Positions 1-10,899 of a DNA stretch of 64,000 bases are shown in pieces; the stretch's first letter is position 1; the number at the start of each line of letters is the position of its first letter. The stretch comes from Sweltsa coloradensis (Eukaryota; Arthropoda; Insecta; Plecoptera; Chloroperlidae), in contig JAMZAV010005065.1 of assembly GCA_024449915.1 (NCBI GenBank), positions 25,895 through 89,894 on the forward strand, in the 5' to 3' direction. The notes under the pieces were generated by a model. The model ran no database searches and was not told where the DNA came from. It was given only the letters and a program-made list of their open reading frames with translations. The position numbers and the translations under genes are program-made.

Positions 1-415
1 CATGATAAAAAATAGAGGGGAACTTCAAAATCTCTGAACTTAAGACTTGCCACATTTTTGGGTACAATCAATAAAATATTCTTATGATTATCGTACTTTT
101 CTGATTTTCCCCCGATTTTTAATGAGATATTTTTGTGATATTTGTCCTGCGACCGGGCAAACGGCTACTCCGATCTTGATGGAACTTTATGGGAACATTT
201 AAAATCACTGAAATTACCTATATGTTATGGTTTTAGAGACATTTGAAGAAATATTAAATCGTACTTTTCCGATTTTTTCCCCGATTTTTTATTTTGTAAT
301 GGAACTTGAAAAAGTAATGAGATCCCACTTAAAAATGTAATCATTGGACAGAAATAGTTTAAAAAAGCTCATCCATCATCGCGACTGGAAAAAGCGTTCG
401 CGAAGCCGCCTACTA
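1..415 (+). mobile_element. HINE-like family A element, 3' part, cut by window start
   Basis: The right end reads GCTCATCCATCATCGCG, then AAGCGTTCGCGAAG, then CTAG at about 412-415. This is the same terminal block as the family A copies at 50700, 56790 and (reverse) 59612. The body holds the family's diverged repeat units with paired blocks such as 'ctgaacttaagacttgccac' and 'cgtacttttccgatttt'. The left part lies outside the window. No coding potential is seen. Confidence 0.6.
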
Positions 416-860
416 GTATATTATCATCATTAGTGTCACGATTTTTATGCATTTGTATGTTTCGATGTATGCCATACTGTCGGGAATCGCATGTGTTTTA
501 TTTTATGACATTGTGACAGATTTCAGGTGGTATATAATATTTGGTATGTTTTGAAATATTTTGAGACTATTATAATGACAAGTCACTCACAGACAAAATA
601 CAGAGTTGCGTTGTAACAATTGCAAGGAAAAAATGTTTTGCAACACACAAAATAAGTACCAAACTTGTTGTCACCCAAATCAAGAATTGACATCAACTGT
701 CTGTACCAACACCAACACTGACTTAAGAACTAGTTACAGTCTATGTGTAGAATGGCACAACAGCTGTAGCGTTACCACAGAAACAATACTGTTGAGCATT
801 TAAAGAAAATACTGTTAATATAATACGTAGTCTCAAATAGCAGAAAATAAATATTCAAAC

Positions 861-3062
861 ATGAGTACAGTAAAACGCAAGATAAAACCACGATATCGTT
901 GGACGATTATAGAAGAGCAACCAACTGTACTCGACAATGACATCCCCGTCAACACAGAGTTTCCTCCAGGAACCTTTGCTGGGTAAGTGATGGACTAGTT
1001 AGGCATTTGCATGACCTATACTGCTGCTGTAGTTTAGGTATGCGATAAGAAGGTAAGACCTTTGCTGGGTAAGTGATGGACAAGTTAAGTGTTGCGCACA
1101 ATTGGCATAGCATAAGCGTAGCGCAACGCAAGCACAACGCAAGAAATATAAACAAGTGCACCTGGCTGCTTGAACACACAATTCACGTATGCATAGCGTA
1201 GGCGCGGAAGCACAGCGCAAGAGATGGTTATATTTTATATTTCTTATGCTTGCGTTCAGTTATAATTGACCAATAGGAATCCAGAAACAACAAGACTCAA
1301 CACAAACACCCATTTTTAGTTAAATCAAATTCACAACTATTGATGCTTGTGTCAATGTCAAATTATTAATCACGGACGAACTCACAGAAGACGACGTTAT
1401 TATGGAGTGTGAAGTTAAGTCGACGTCTAGCGACGAGCTGTTGTATGTATGTTAGGCAATATCCGCATCTCTATAATAATAGACTACTGCAAATAGTTTC
1501 AAAGACAAAATGTCAAACACAAAGTTGACGTGCAGTCATCTGATCACGAGCCTTCTAAAACTTTACACAGCCTTGTAGTTTCTTTACGCCACGCTTCCGT
1601 TATGACAATTGTGAACGCCTACATTCCTTGTGTTGCGCTTATGTTACGCTTGCGTTGTGCTACGCTTATGCTGTGCCAATTGTGCGCCGCACTTATGGCA
1701 TTTGCATGACCTATATTGCTGCTGTAGTTTAGGTATGCAATAAGAAGGTAAGTTTCACAATGGTTTAAAACTGAAGAGGCGTCGCAGGCCAGTTACGGAA
1801 TGGTTAAGAAAATATTTCACTTCGAAGACATGCTCTAAACTGAATGGGTTGAATCAAACCCTTTGATCAAGACCTTGGACAAATTCATTTGACCGTCTAA
1901 ACGGTACCATTGAAAGAAAATCATTGAATCAAACCCTTGAATTCAATGGCTTGAACGAAACATTGAACCGTCTAAATACAGCTTAACCACAGTAAATTTA
2001 ATAAAAAGCATTGTATCTTGGCAACTACAGATTGTAAACAAATTAAACATCTTTTGTTTCTAGAGAATCTGTTTTGAAAGACACTGCATCCACCGCTTGC
2101 TTTATGTATCATGAGAAATTAAGTAATTAACTAAGTAATTATGTTGACATTATTTTATCATTGCATGATAATAATGAAGTGAAGAATAAAATATGTATTG
2201 ATTAACGTTTACAACGCCAAGTTCGTTAAACAAAGAGAAATTAACTCAAATTATCCAATAATTCGACATCGAAGAGTCCCATGGCCTTGTAACACCAATA
2301 AGTTGAGAAGAAGAAAATAACTAAGGCGGTGCTTTGTACTGACAGGCATTACCTAACAATGGCAGCTATTGCATACTTCCTATATGAGCTGATGTGGTCC
2401 GTGACCCACAAAAAAAAAAAATCACCCCGATCCGATAATCCGTTCTGTGTTGAAAAAGTGCCTCAACATTGTTGAAATCCCTTCGGCTGGCTGGCTAGCT
2501 AGCTAATTTTCCGCGGAGTTATAAGAGCCTACAGAGAAAACGGTACACCTTGGAACAATGAAACTCGGACCACACTTAGATGCACCTCAGATGCAGTGCC
2601 TTTTGCTTTCAAAACCAAAATCAGGTAACAGGGACCGGAGATTTGTTGTTGTAATATTACTATTTCAAATACTATTTACTTAACTGTAGTTCATTGTTGT
2701 GTCTACATCTATGTAATTAGATTTATTTAGTTGTCCTCCTTTGTAATTTAGTTTTTTAACTGAATAGGATAGATGTTAAATAAATAAAAAAAATAAACAT
2801 GGTTAGGGTTGTAACACCTTGCTAGGTAAGGCCTTGCTCTTGTTGCAGTGTGTTCAGTCCAGAGACATGGTACCTTGGCCAGGGGTGGGACCCGCACGAA
2901 TGGGATTGGATCATCAACGTCTGGCCTACCATTAACCCTCAGTTGTTGTGGGTAGAAGAACTTGACTCGGAGAGCACGCTGCATTTCTTTTGCAACAGTA
3001 TGATTTGGGGTGCAATGGTCTCCGTGTTGGCACACACCATGATTCATTTGTATAGGCACTGA
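861..3062 (+). CDS. Two-exon gene for a small Trp-rich, probably membrane-anchored protein; family not recognised
   Basis: Exon 1 is 861-982 and exon 2 is 2849-3062. The ATG at 861 has A at -3. Exon 1 encodes MSTVKRKIKPRYRWTIIEEQ, then an acidic stretch ending PPGTFAG. It stops at a strong donor (GG/GTAAGT) after 40 codons plus 2 bases. Exon 2 follows a pyrimidine-rich acceptor (ttgctcttgttgcag) and supplies the one base needed to keep frame, giving AG-VFSPETWYLGQGWDP. The TGA is at 3060-3062, for 111 residues in total. The middle is rich in Trp (WDPHEWDWIINVW). The C-terminus (FFCNSMIWGAMVSVLAHTMI) is hydrophobic and could be one membrane span followed by a short basic tail. AATAAA follows 33 bases after the stop. 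The splice fit, codon quality and poly(A) signal support a real gene. I do not recognise the family, and an upstream non-coding exon is possible. It would sit inside a SCAP intron on the opposite strand. Confidence 0.62.
972..1752. repeat. 86-bp tandem duplication covering the exon 1 donor; second copy split by a TIR element
   Basis: 972-1057 (from acctttgctgggtaagtg to aagaaggta) is repeated as 1058-1087 plus 1697-1752. The duplication therefore copies the functional GTAAGT donor of the small gene, so a second potential donor lies 86 bp downstream. The second copy is interrupted by the inverted-repeat element at about 1086-1696. A few substitutions separate the copies. Confidence 0.75.
1086..1696. 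mobile_element. TIR element (MITE-like) in the intron of the small gene
   Basis: The left end (TAAGTG, then CGCACAATTGGCATAGC, then ATAAGCGTAGCGCAACGC) is the inverse of the right end (GCGTTGTGCTACGCTTATGC, then CCAATTGTGCG, then CACTTA). Imperfect arms of about 60 bp flank unremarkable AT-rich DNA. The target appears to be TA or TTA, which would suit Tc1/mariner or PIF/Harbinger type insertion. No transposase was seen. Confidence 0.6.
2380..2475 (+). repeat. Fragment of the GGGCGA-CTAG foldback family
   Basis: The stretch 'atgtggtccgtgaccca' followed by 'gatccgataatccgttctgtgtt' matches 51196-51255 and, inverted, 52520-52590 of the foldback element near 51095-52735. It is a lone fragment without the terminal hairpin. 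Nothing else is recognised in 1753-2848, which is intronic. Confidence 0.5.
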
Positions 3063-3095
3063 ATTGAGTATGAAAATATGCAAATGGTTGGGAAA

Positions 3096-3101
3096 AATAA
3101 A
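3096..3101 (+). promoter_or_regulatory. Poly(A) signal AATAAA
   Basis: A canonical AATAAA lies 33 bases after the TGA of the small two-exon gene, on the same strand and at a usual distance for a short 3' UTR. Confidence 0.55.
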
Positions 3102-3211
3102 ACACAATAGACCTAGATGTCAGATCTACTTGTCAAATTACTGTTCTAAAATAGGACGGGTTAAGGTTTAAATGTTTAGTGGTTGTTTAGATATTAGAGG
3201 TTATTAAATTC

Positions 3212-3763
3212 GGTACTTGTTCATTACGGGACCCCCTCCAAAAAATTGTAAAAATTCAGTAAAAACATTACATTACTTCATTAGACAATCATAACTACTA
3301 CATCTACTCCATCTGAGTTTCAGGAGGTCAGGAAAACACAATTATTTCAAACAAAGCCTCGAAATCATTCTTTACGTCTACCTACTTTGCGCCAGGAGTA
3401 ACACTGCCTACGCCAACATACTCCACCTACAAAACCTTTAACGTCGCTATTTTAAATATAAAAGACTACCAATGGAAAAGTACTTTCGTTTAAAATAGCG
3501 ACGTTGGTTTTGAAGGTTCATTTGGTGTCCGTGAACGTCAACGCACGGCTACGGCGACGACTGCTCTCATGTAGGCCTACGCGTTCCAATGGACTTTACT
3601 CACCTGAGTCACGTTGAACGTGTGAGTCAAGTTCACTGTGAGAGTCATATTCAACTCCTCGCAAGTTATAATTATTTATTGCAAACAGAAATAAGTAAAA
3701 AAACGATGATGGGGGGACCAATAAACAAACAATTGAGGGGGGTCCCGTTAATGAACAAGTACC
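3212..3763 (+). mobile_element. hAT-type non-autonomous element (family T), perfect 8-bp TSD
   Basis: The element starts GGTACTTGTTCATTACGGG and ends with the inverse (CCCGTTAATGAACAAGTACC). It is flanked by TTAAATTC at 3204-3211 and 3764-3771, a perfect 8-bp target duplication as hAT transposases make. It is 552 bp long with no transposase reading frame. Related copies are at 21086, 26836, 36803 and 42377. The short frames inside (e.g. 3589-3792) are repeat-derived. Confidence 0.85.
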
Positions 3764-3771
3764 TTAAATTC

Positions 3772-4583
3772 TTATTAAAGTTAGTTGAATAAAAATTTAA
3801 AAAATAGTCCTAAATAGAGGAAGTTCATTCATTCCATTTCAATGCACAGTTTTGAATGGAGCAGCCAGCACCCTGTTTTTTTTTAAAGCAACTAACCAAC
3901 TCCAACTAACCCAGCAACTTTTCAAAAATGTTTCTTCAACCTTAAAATGAAGCAGGCTAGGTCCAGATATCTTTATACCCTAAATATTATTTAGACTGTG
4001 ATGAATTTATACTAAAGATTTTAATTATTGACATGTGACAAGGCCTAGCCTAGGCGAGGCCTACAATGATTGCGCTGGTTTTCGTCACAGCCTACACACA
4101 TATTGTCAACGTCCTTGACTTTCCTATTATTTCAGCCTTCACTAAAAAGTAAAAACACAAACATCACTATTAAACAAGTACGAATGTACACCATAAACCT
4201 CAAACATTACAACCTATTTCGCCTAAAAACTGCGGAATTTCATCATCCTGACCCTTCCCAGATGCCATTCATAGTTATGATCCATGTGTGGTTTTTCTCC
4301 CCAAATTTGCCCGGCATCAATCTGGGATACTTTAGTCACCGGAACCGCGTTTTCGAAGTTTAAAAAACCGTTCTTTTTATCCTTAATGTGTTGTGAACTT
4401 GTGAGCCTGCAAAGGGAAACTTCCTAGTTAATCTGAACGCAAGTGAGCGCCATCTCTCGGTTGAAGGCGCTAATATTGTTCAAATTCAAGCTCACCCATC
4501 CCACTAAACCAGTCACCCGCCTGTCAAATCGTACAGAATATTGCGATAAGTCAGAGGCAACAAACATCCTCGCCACTCCTAAC
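3772..4583. other. No recognisable feature
   Basis: AT-rich DNA with short AGGCCTA clusters. No splice-flanked coding exon, inverted repeat or known family was seen on either strand. The 97-codon open frame at 4070-4363 has no supporting codon pattern or homology that I recognise. Confidence 0.4.
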
Positions 4584-6131
4584 TAGGGCTGGGCTATGAC
4601 ATATCATTCAACTATTGATATCACACAAAAAAATTTGAAATGATATAACAATATAATAAGCCTATATCAAAATGTAGGCCTAATTGTTTGTAAAAAAAAA
4701 AAAAAAATAGGGTTGAAAGGGCCTAAGGTATCACCATAAACCTATTTTGATTTTTACGATCCTCACAACGTCGTGTTTAATGACCCGAACCTCAGAACTC
4801 CCACCAATGCAATCAGCCAGGGTAAATTTTAATTTTAGACCTAGGCCCTACTACCCCGACCACCCTCCACCAATATTTCCGAAATTACATTTTTGTGTTC
4901 AATGTTTTAGGATGGGCACTTCCGATCCCGATGCCATCTGGTTTTTGCCGTTATTGAGTGGAATCTGCAATAATCGTCTTCAACCGATTATTAGGCGTAA
5001 AATATTGCCGAGATTTAAAACGCGTGATTTTAAATATCGCGGAGGCGTGTAGAATGGCGCTGTTGGACAGTATCGGCACGCGCCCATACTCGTTTAAAAA
5101 CAAAGTCGGATTCTGCTCGACTAGTCCGACAATAATATCGAAAGTCGAACTTAAGCATGGATCGACTTTTCACGCTACGTAACATCAGTAATCGTCACTG
5201 TCATAGCGCCCGCAACTTAGATCTGCCCAATTTTGCTCGCGCGAATGTATTCAACTGCTTTGAGAGGCTATTTTGTTAATAAATACCGTGTTTTATAATC
5301 TGTAATGTGTGTTTTTGAAGCGAATAAAAAGTGTCAAATGGGAAGTGTGGCATAGACTAGGCCATACCAGGGCAAAGGGGTTAGCCTACTTAATCTAGGA
5401 TACAACTTGCCGGGTCACGGCTGGATTTGAAACGGCACTTAGAGCCTAGGCCCCCTAGGCCCCGGGCTCAGGTTTTAGGCCCTAGGTCCATGTCCATGAT
5501 AAATAAAAGCTTTTTCCCGATGATATTGAGCTTTCAAGTCATTGACCCAGTTTAGAGTAATTTATAGTGCCTAGATTCTGTTGGTTCCTAGGCTTCGGCC
5601 TAGTCTAGTGTATCGCCGATCGGTATCATACAACTCTGCTTAGTCCTAGGGGCCTAGACTTATGTGAGGAGAGCAGCAATCTTTGTGCTTGAGGACAAAA
5701 TTGACGAGAAACTAGGCCTAGGCTACCTTGAAACCAACCTAGGAGCCTGCCATGTTGGGTTTAAAAACATGTCTCGATCTGAAAAGGTCTAGCCTAAATG
5801 TAGCCTAGGCCTAGGGCCTAAAACTAAATGTTAACAAGAACTGATAGGGCCTAGCCTAGGCCCTAGGGCTGCAGGCCGGGCCTAGCACAAAAAATTTTGT
5901 GTACAAAGGCCTAGCCCTATTCAATTATCTAGGGCCTATTTTAGGTGTGGCCCATGCATCAACATAATTTTAATAATCGGTTGAATAATCGGTAATCGGA
6001 TCGGTTTTTTCAGGAATCGGAATCGGTAATCGGATCGGCAAATTTCATGAATCGGCCCATCTCTAGTAAATTTCGATATGAAATCAAGGTCGTTGATATC
6101 GTATCGAAATATAGATTTTTGCCCAGCTCTA
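4584..6131. mobile_element. hAT-like element with TAGGGCTGGGC termini, probably with a nested insert
   Basis: The left end is TAGGGCTGGGCTATGACATA and the right end, inverted, is TAGAGCTGGGC. Flanks are CTCCTAAC (4576-4583) and CCCCTAAC (6132-6139), an 8-bp duplication with one mismatch. Smaller relatives (375 and 434 bp) are at 18449 and 13187, so the extra length is likely an insert. A candidate runs from about 4912 (GGATGGGCACTTCCGATCC) to 6062 (inverse of GAGATGGGCCGATTC). The interior at 5340-5960 is dominated by CCTAGGCCTAGG low-complexity sequence. No transposase was seen. Confidence 0.65.
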
Positions 6132-6680
6132 CCCCTAACCCACAATTTTTTTTTTTTTTTGAAAACCGGTTTTAGTGTTTGGAAATCGATGTCATCCCTA
6201 ATTAAAACTACTAATAACATGTACAAAAAGCACATTCTGTGCTCAAACAAGCAAACTACAAGAAGGTTAAAAACAGCTTGCACATAGAGTGGAGCACAGT
6301 TCAATAATCAACTTTTTACAATCGATTACTATACCCATCTGTAGCAAGCACGTGAAATACAAAATATGTATTTTGACAAATTTCAACCATAAATTGACGA
6401 CTGGTGATAGGCGGAGCTTAAAACGATCGATAGGCCAAATGACGCGAGTTGGGATAGATTCTCATTTCCCAAGTTTACGTCTGTTGAACGGCGCAACTCT
6501 TATCACGCTCTAACTCTTATTCAATTCATTCTTTGGACAAACTTAAAGATTAAGAGGGAATAAATATTTATCAACATATCATTGCTTTATAATACGATTA
6601 TTTCGAATTTTTGACACAGCCGTTAGCCTTGTTTATTACAATGTACGCATACATACATGACTAGAAATAATCAAACACTA

Positions 6681-6859
6681 CAGTGAAACCTCTATCCATA
6701 AGTTTCTCAAACTACTGTTTCCTGCATATCATAGTGTTTTTTATGCACATCCCCATAATAAGCTTTATGTTATTTTCTATTTGATCCATAGTTTTTCCGG
6801 ATCCATTAGTTTTTTTTCAAGTAACTCCCCTGAAACAACGATGCCTAGAGGTTTCACTG
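6681..6859. mobile_element. pogo/Tigger-like MITE
   Basis: The termini CAGTGAAACCTCT and AGAGGTTTCACTG are perfect 13-bp inverted repeats flanked by TA on both sides (6679-6680 and 6860-6861). TA duplication and CAGTG-RAACCTC termini are typical of pogo/Tigger relatives of Tc1/mariner. At 179 bp it is far too short for a transposase. Confidence 0.8.
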
Positions 6860-6861
6860 TA

Positions 6862-7390
6862 ATATATCTTTCTCAACTTTCAATAGACAAGAGACTATCT
6901 ATTGTGGAGTTTCACAAGACATCTTTCCAAAACAATCATCAGACCTGTTTAGACAAGAAAATAAATAACTTTCTAGACAGAAAAGTGCACTTGAACAAAA
7001 TTTAAAGCATTAGTAATATGCAGCAAACAGTTTTTCACGGCTCATGCCGCACGTCAAAGGTGTATTTTTAAATGAAAAACATACCCACAAGCTGTGCTGT
7101 AATTTTTGTTCAGTGCAACTTTCCATCTAGAAAGTGTCCTAAAACAGTCAATGCTTTTTTTGAAAGAGGTATGCCGAAATCAAACGATCAGTAGTTTTTT
7201 TTTGTCGATAATTTGAAGTTAATAAAACTATACTCCGCTCATTTGTTTCATGTATAATGTGTACATCGTATAACAAGTTTTGTAATGCCGTGTCAATAAA
7301 AAAATTTGAATAATCACTATTAGAAGAATGATTATGTTTGCATTATGTATTGAGTCCTCTTTAATTTTTTGTACAATAATGATGTACCAC
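6862..7390. other. No recognisable feature
   Basis: AT-rich unique-looking sequence. Short open frames only; none has splice sites or a recognisable product. Confidence 0.4.
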
Positions 7391-7735
7391 CGTCTGGGGC
7401 CGGGGGTAGATTGGCCCAGAGCATGGCTTGTGCTAATCGTAAAGGCGATTCAAGAAGAAAAAGTCCACCTCGCAAACATCAGCTAGAATGAAGGGTAGTA
7501 CTTTACTCCCCGAAAATAGAGTCGAGCTCTGGCAATCGTCATCGGGGACCTTGCTCCCTTCCCTTGACGACCTCCCCGACGACCAAGACAATGACGACCG
7601 CGACGTGAGAATCCCCCTTCCTCCTGTTACCCGTGGCTGGTTCTGACCAGCATGCCCCCCCCTTCCCTAGGTTAGAGTGGTGCATTATTACCTAACGGTT
7701 GATGCGTCCTTAATCCCAAATAACGCCAACCAATA
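7391..7735 (+). repeat. SINE-like family S copy
   Basis: Starts GTCTGGGGCCGGGGGTAGA, continues 'ttggcccagagcat' and 'gctaatcgtaaaggcgattc', has a GC-rich middle with 'ggctggttctgaccagca', and ends 'gcgtccttaatcccaaataa'. The order of blocks is shared with copies at 31780, 47173, 62636, 63186 and 63333. It is non-coding and all full copies share a fixed polarity, as SINEs do. No clear A/B box was found, so SINE is an inference. Confidence 0.6.
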
Positions 7736-8164
7736 TGATAGAAATAATTTAGAGTGTGATAAGTGATGCGACGTTCAACAGACGTCAACTTGCGAAATGA
7801 GGATATTTATTTTAACTCATTCCGTCATGTTGCTTCGTGACGTAGCCTAGCCCTTTAAGTCCTTTTTTGCCAATTGCAAAATTCCTGGATCCCTAGTAGG
7901 CTGAGTAGGCTTATGCTTGTCTAGTGTATACTTTTGAGCCAGTTCTCTTTTAATCCAAAGTCCACGCAGGCCGAAACGTTTTGACAATTGTGTTTGTGTT
8001 TGTTTGTTTATTTATTTTTGACTACTGTACTTGTCTCACTCTCACGCAGCCACCTACAATTTTTAGGTAAGCTATTGACTCCTTAATTTTATCCCTCTCA
8101 TTCACTGCTCTACTGCCTAGTTTATTTTATATTATGAAAAAACTGGTAGGCCTACTACCATTAC
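7736..8164. other. SCAP intron sequence with a CTAG-terminated repeat end
   Basis: Holds 'attcctggatccctagt' (CTAG at 7893-7896), which recurs at 17300-17319 and inverted at 17857. This is probably one end of a dispersed repeat. Otherwise plain AT-rich intron. Confidence 0.4.
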
Positions 8165-8348
8165 CTGGTATCCAAAGATGGTGGTGAGAAGGTTGGAGTC
8201 CTCGTGGAAGGTCTCACGGTTGTGCTGCCACAAGTTGGCCGGTGAGAGCAACAGGCAGTTGTACTCGGGCAACACCGACTGACGCCGTTCCGATGACTTG
8301 ATCTTGACGGCTTCCACGTGGAGGCACAGGTGGCCCAGCGTCTTAGAG
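8165..8348 (-). CDS. SCAP: SCAP exon (luminal loop 1)
   Basis: Read on the minus strand, the exon starts after a good acceptor (tggttttcag, AG at 8350-8349) and ends at CAG/GTAATG. It is 184 nt: one base completing the previous codon plus 61 codons. The peptide contains KTLGHLCLHVEAVK, SVLPEYNCLLLSPANLWQ and ETFHEDSNLLTTIF. These line up with vertebrate SCAP luminal loop 1 (the LEELCLQV, LLPEHGCLLLSPGNFWQ and RFHADPDIIGTI stretch). SCAP escorts SREBP from ER to Golgi and retains it in the ER when cholesterol is high; loop 1 contacts loop 7 to control this. The one-base start phase matches the end phase of the exon at 13677-13801. Identification is by remembered family sequence, not a search. 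Confidence 0.82.
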
Positions 8349-8618
8349 CTGAAAACCATGCGACGCCTTTACAATTAATCTGTGTCAATAATACACATTA
8401 ACTGTAGGCCTAGGTAGTTACAAAATATAAAATTACATAAATTTCCTATTGTGACTTTTTATTTCACTGTTCACTACCAAGCCTAATTGGAATTGCCAAA
8501 AAAAAGACAATACATACTACTTAATTGAAGAAAAATTACATTTTTAAATTTTCTTTACAAAACAAAATATAATTTATGATGTTTCTAGTGTGGAAAATGC
8601 CTATCGGCTAATTAGGTT

Positions 8619-10010
8619 GGAGAAGGGATGATAGGTTGGGAAATCAAAGAGAACATAAATCCCAGCCTGAAGGACTGGGGGCGACAAAACTTTTCACCTG
8701 ATAATGACAACTGCAGCTAATTATTTTAAATTTGTTATCTTTAATCCACGACGCGTTTCGTCCTTCCTGGGACTCGTCAGGCAGATGGGTGGCCACTACA
8801 AAAAATCAGCTAACTACAACTACATGAAAACTAAACTAACAATACATAACCAACCTGTGGTAGTTCCAAGCAAGAAGCCGATTTCTGCATGCATGTTGTC
8901 ATCATCAGCAAAGGTTACTTCAAACACCGTTTCATACGGAGCCAACACCGTCAGCACAACCATGTAAGGGGGCTTTCCCTCCAACTCTAGTGCTCGGGAG
9001 ACAAAACATCCATGACTCACGCCTGATTCGAATACCAGGACTCTTGCTCAACAAGAGAAAGCTTGCCCCTTCTGTTGTTGCTTGGCCAGGTGCCCTCTTC
9101 GGTCATTCATACTTAGGGAAAGGGTTAGAGATAGAAGGGTGGCAAGTCCACATACAGTATAGCACAACCAACGGGGGGGCTTCCCTGCCTAGACCTCTGT
9201 GCTTTTGTGCCGACAAACAACGCATGTCTTACCTGGATTTGACCCGAACAAGAACCCGTGGCGTGGTCAAGAGCTAGCACATATGCCAAGTTGCCATACC
9301 CGGAGCCAAGAGCTTGAGGCAACTTGTAGTGTCTTTTCTTTTGTTTTCTATTTCTATCCCAGTCACAATTGTAGGGCAAGAGCCTCTCTCGTTTACCACA
9401 GGGTGTTTCCATCCAGGTTAAGACAGGTTGTTTTGGTCCGCCCAAGCACCAGAGTCTAGGAGGTAAGCCCCTCACTGGTTGTGCCTGTTATGTGACTTTC
9501 CACCCTTCCTTCGTCTAACCCTTTTCTCTTAGTTGATGAAAACCAACCTGGCCAAGCACCAAACAGAAGGAGCAGCTTTTCTCTGTTGCCAATCGGTCCT
9601 GACGTTCGAATCCAGGTGAGTCATGGATAGTTTTGTCTCCCGAGCACTGAGTTGGGAGGGAGCCCTTACTGGTTGTGCTTATGGTGTGGCTCCTAGTATG
9701 AAGGGTGTTTTGAAGGTAACCTTGCTGGATGGAATGTGATGACAACATTGCATGGCAGATTGGCTTCTTGCGTGGCCCTCACCACAGGTTTAATTATGTT
9801 TGTGAGTTTTATTTGCATTTAGTCAGCTGATTTTTAGTGGCCACCATCTGCCTGACGAGTTCCCAGAAGGACGAAACACGTCGTGGATTAAGGTAACAAC
9901 TTTAAATTAGTTGCAGTTGTCATAAGCAGGTGAAAAGTTTTGTCACCCCCAGTCCTTCAGGCTGGGATTTATGTTCTCTTTGCTTTCCCAACCTATCAAC
10001 CCTTCTCCAG
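8619..10010. mobile_element. 1.4 kb foldback (imperfect palindrome) element with hammerhead-core-like motifs
   Basis: 8619-9250 is the diverged inverse of 9410-10010. Matching pairs include 'ggagaagggatgataggttg' with the inverse ending at 10010, 'tcccagcctgaaggactggg' with 9950-9975, and 'tgctcgggagacaaaac' with 9638-9655. The spacer is about 160 bp. Each arm carries a tRNA B-box-like GTTCGAATCC or GATTCGAATACC. Each also holds CTGACGA...GAAAC (8755-8780 minus; 9852-9877 plus) around a small stem. The 66-codon minus frame at 8820-9020 is repeated in the other arm and is not taken as a gene. It lies in a SCAP intron. Confidence 0.7.
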
Positions 10011-10899
10011 TACAAGTTCACGTTCAAGTTTTAATTGATCCGTTGATTCATACATGGTACAAATATGGATGTCGTCAAGTAATTAATACTAAAGATATAA
10101 TAGTTAAAAGTAGATTAATAAATAATGACCAGTTACACTTAAAATAGAATAAAACTAGCGAGGGCTGGCACAATTAGTAACAATTATTGTGTAACGTACT
10201 AGCACACCGTAAGAGACACAGTATGCCTGTAAGTACAGGTATTATCTTGAAGAGAGATTATCAGTAAGATAAATATAGTATATATAGGCCTAAGTGACAA
10301 GGAGATTTACACGGGGGCTAGGTATATCGGATAGTGCCAGTGGCGAAGATCAGAGGTTAAGCCATCAGGCTGGCTGTCATAGTAACTGTAAACATGTAAT
10401 GTATACATATATGATAATAGATATTATAATAAGGTATGAATGTATGAATATCTATGAATAGTATTTACATGCATTTTAGTGCTGAAGGCACATGCCAGAG
10501 TGTGAGATGTGGAGTAATCACTGTTTTTACAAATTAAAATAAGCAGAAAATGTTTCCCGAAATGGTGGGAAAGACAACATCAGGACGAGATTTAGTATGA
10601 TAACAATTGACAATAAAACAGTTAACTAACAATAATAAGATAGCACTGACTTACACAGAAATAGGAATAAACATATTGCTGTCGAAGTGAAGGCTGTAGT
10701 TAGGCTACACCTAACCAGTAAACATATATAATATTTAATAAGAATATCGTAAGAAACATACAAATAGCTACAACTTACAAGTTGTATGTACGAGTACTTA
10801 AAGAGACTGGCAACCAATAAAATGCAGTGCAACAAATGGTAACGGTTATAGAAGCACTATAAATAAAAAAAAAACAGGATATTTATACGGGTATTTACA
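10011..10899. other. No recognisable feature
   Basis: AT-rich intron-like sequence between the foldback and the minus-strand retroelement. It may include the retroelement's 3' untranslated region, but no tail was identified. Confidence 0.35.

Noticed and set aside
2748..3107. 119-codon minus-strand frame
   Set aside because: It is antisense to exon 2 of the small gene, whose plus-strand splice phase, codons and poly(A) signal are better supported.
5936..6304. 122-codon minus frame across the right end of the hAT-like element
   Set aside because: It crosses the element border and the AATCGG/GATCGG repeats; there is no splice or homology support.
8820..9020. Minus frame with GKPPYMVVLTVLAPYETVFEV, as a coding exon
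   Set aside because: A diverged copy of the same DNA lies in the other arm of the foldback, so it is repeat sequence. I could not tie it to a host protein family.
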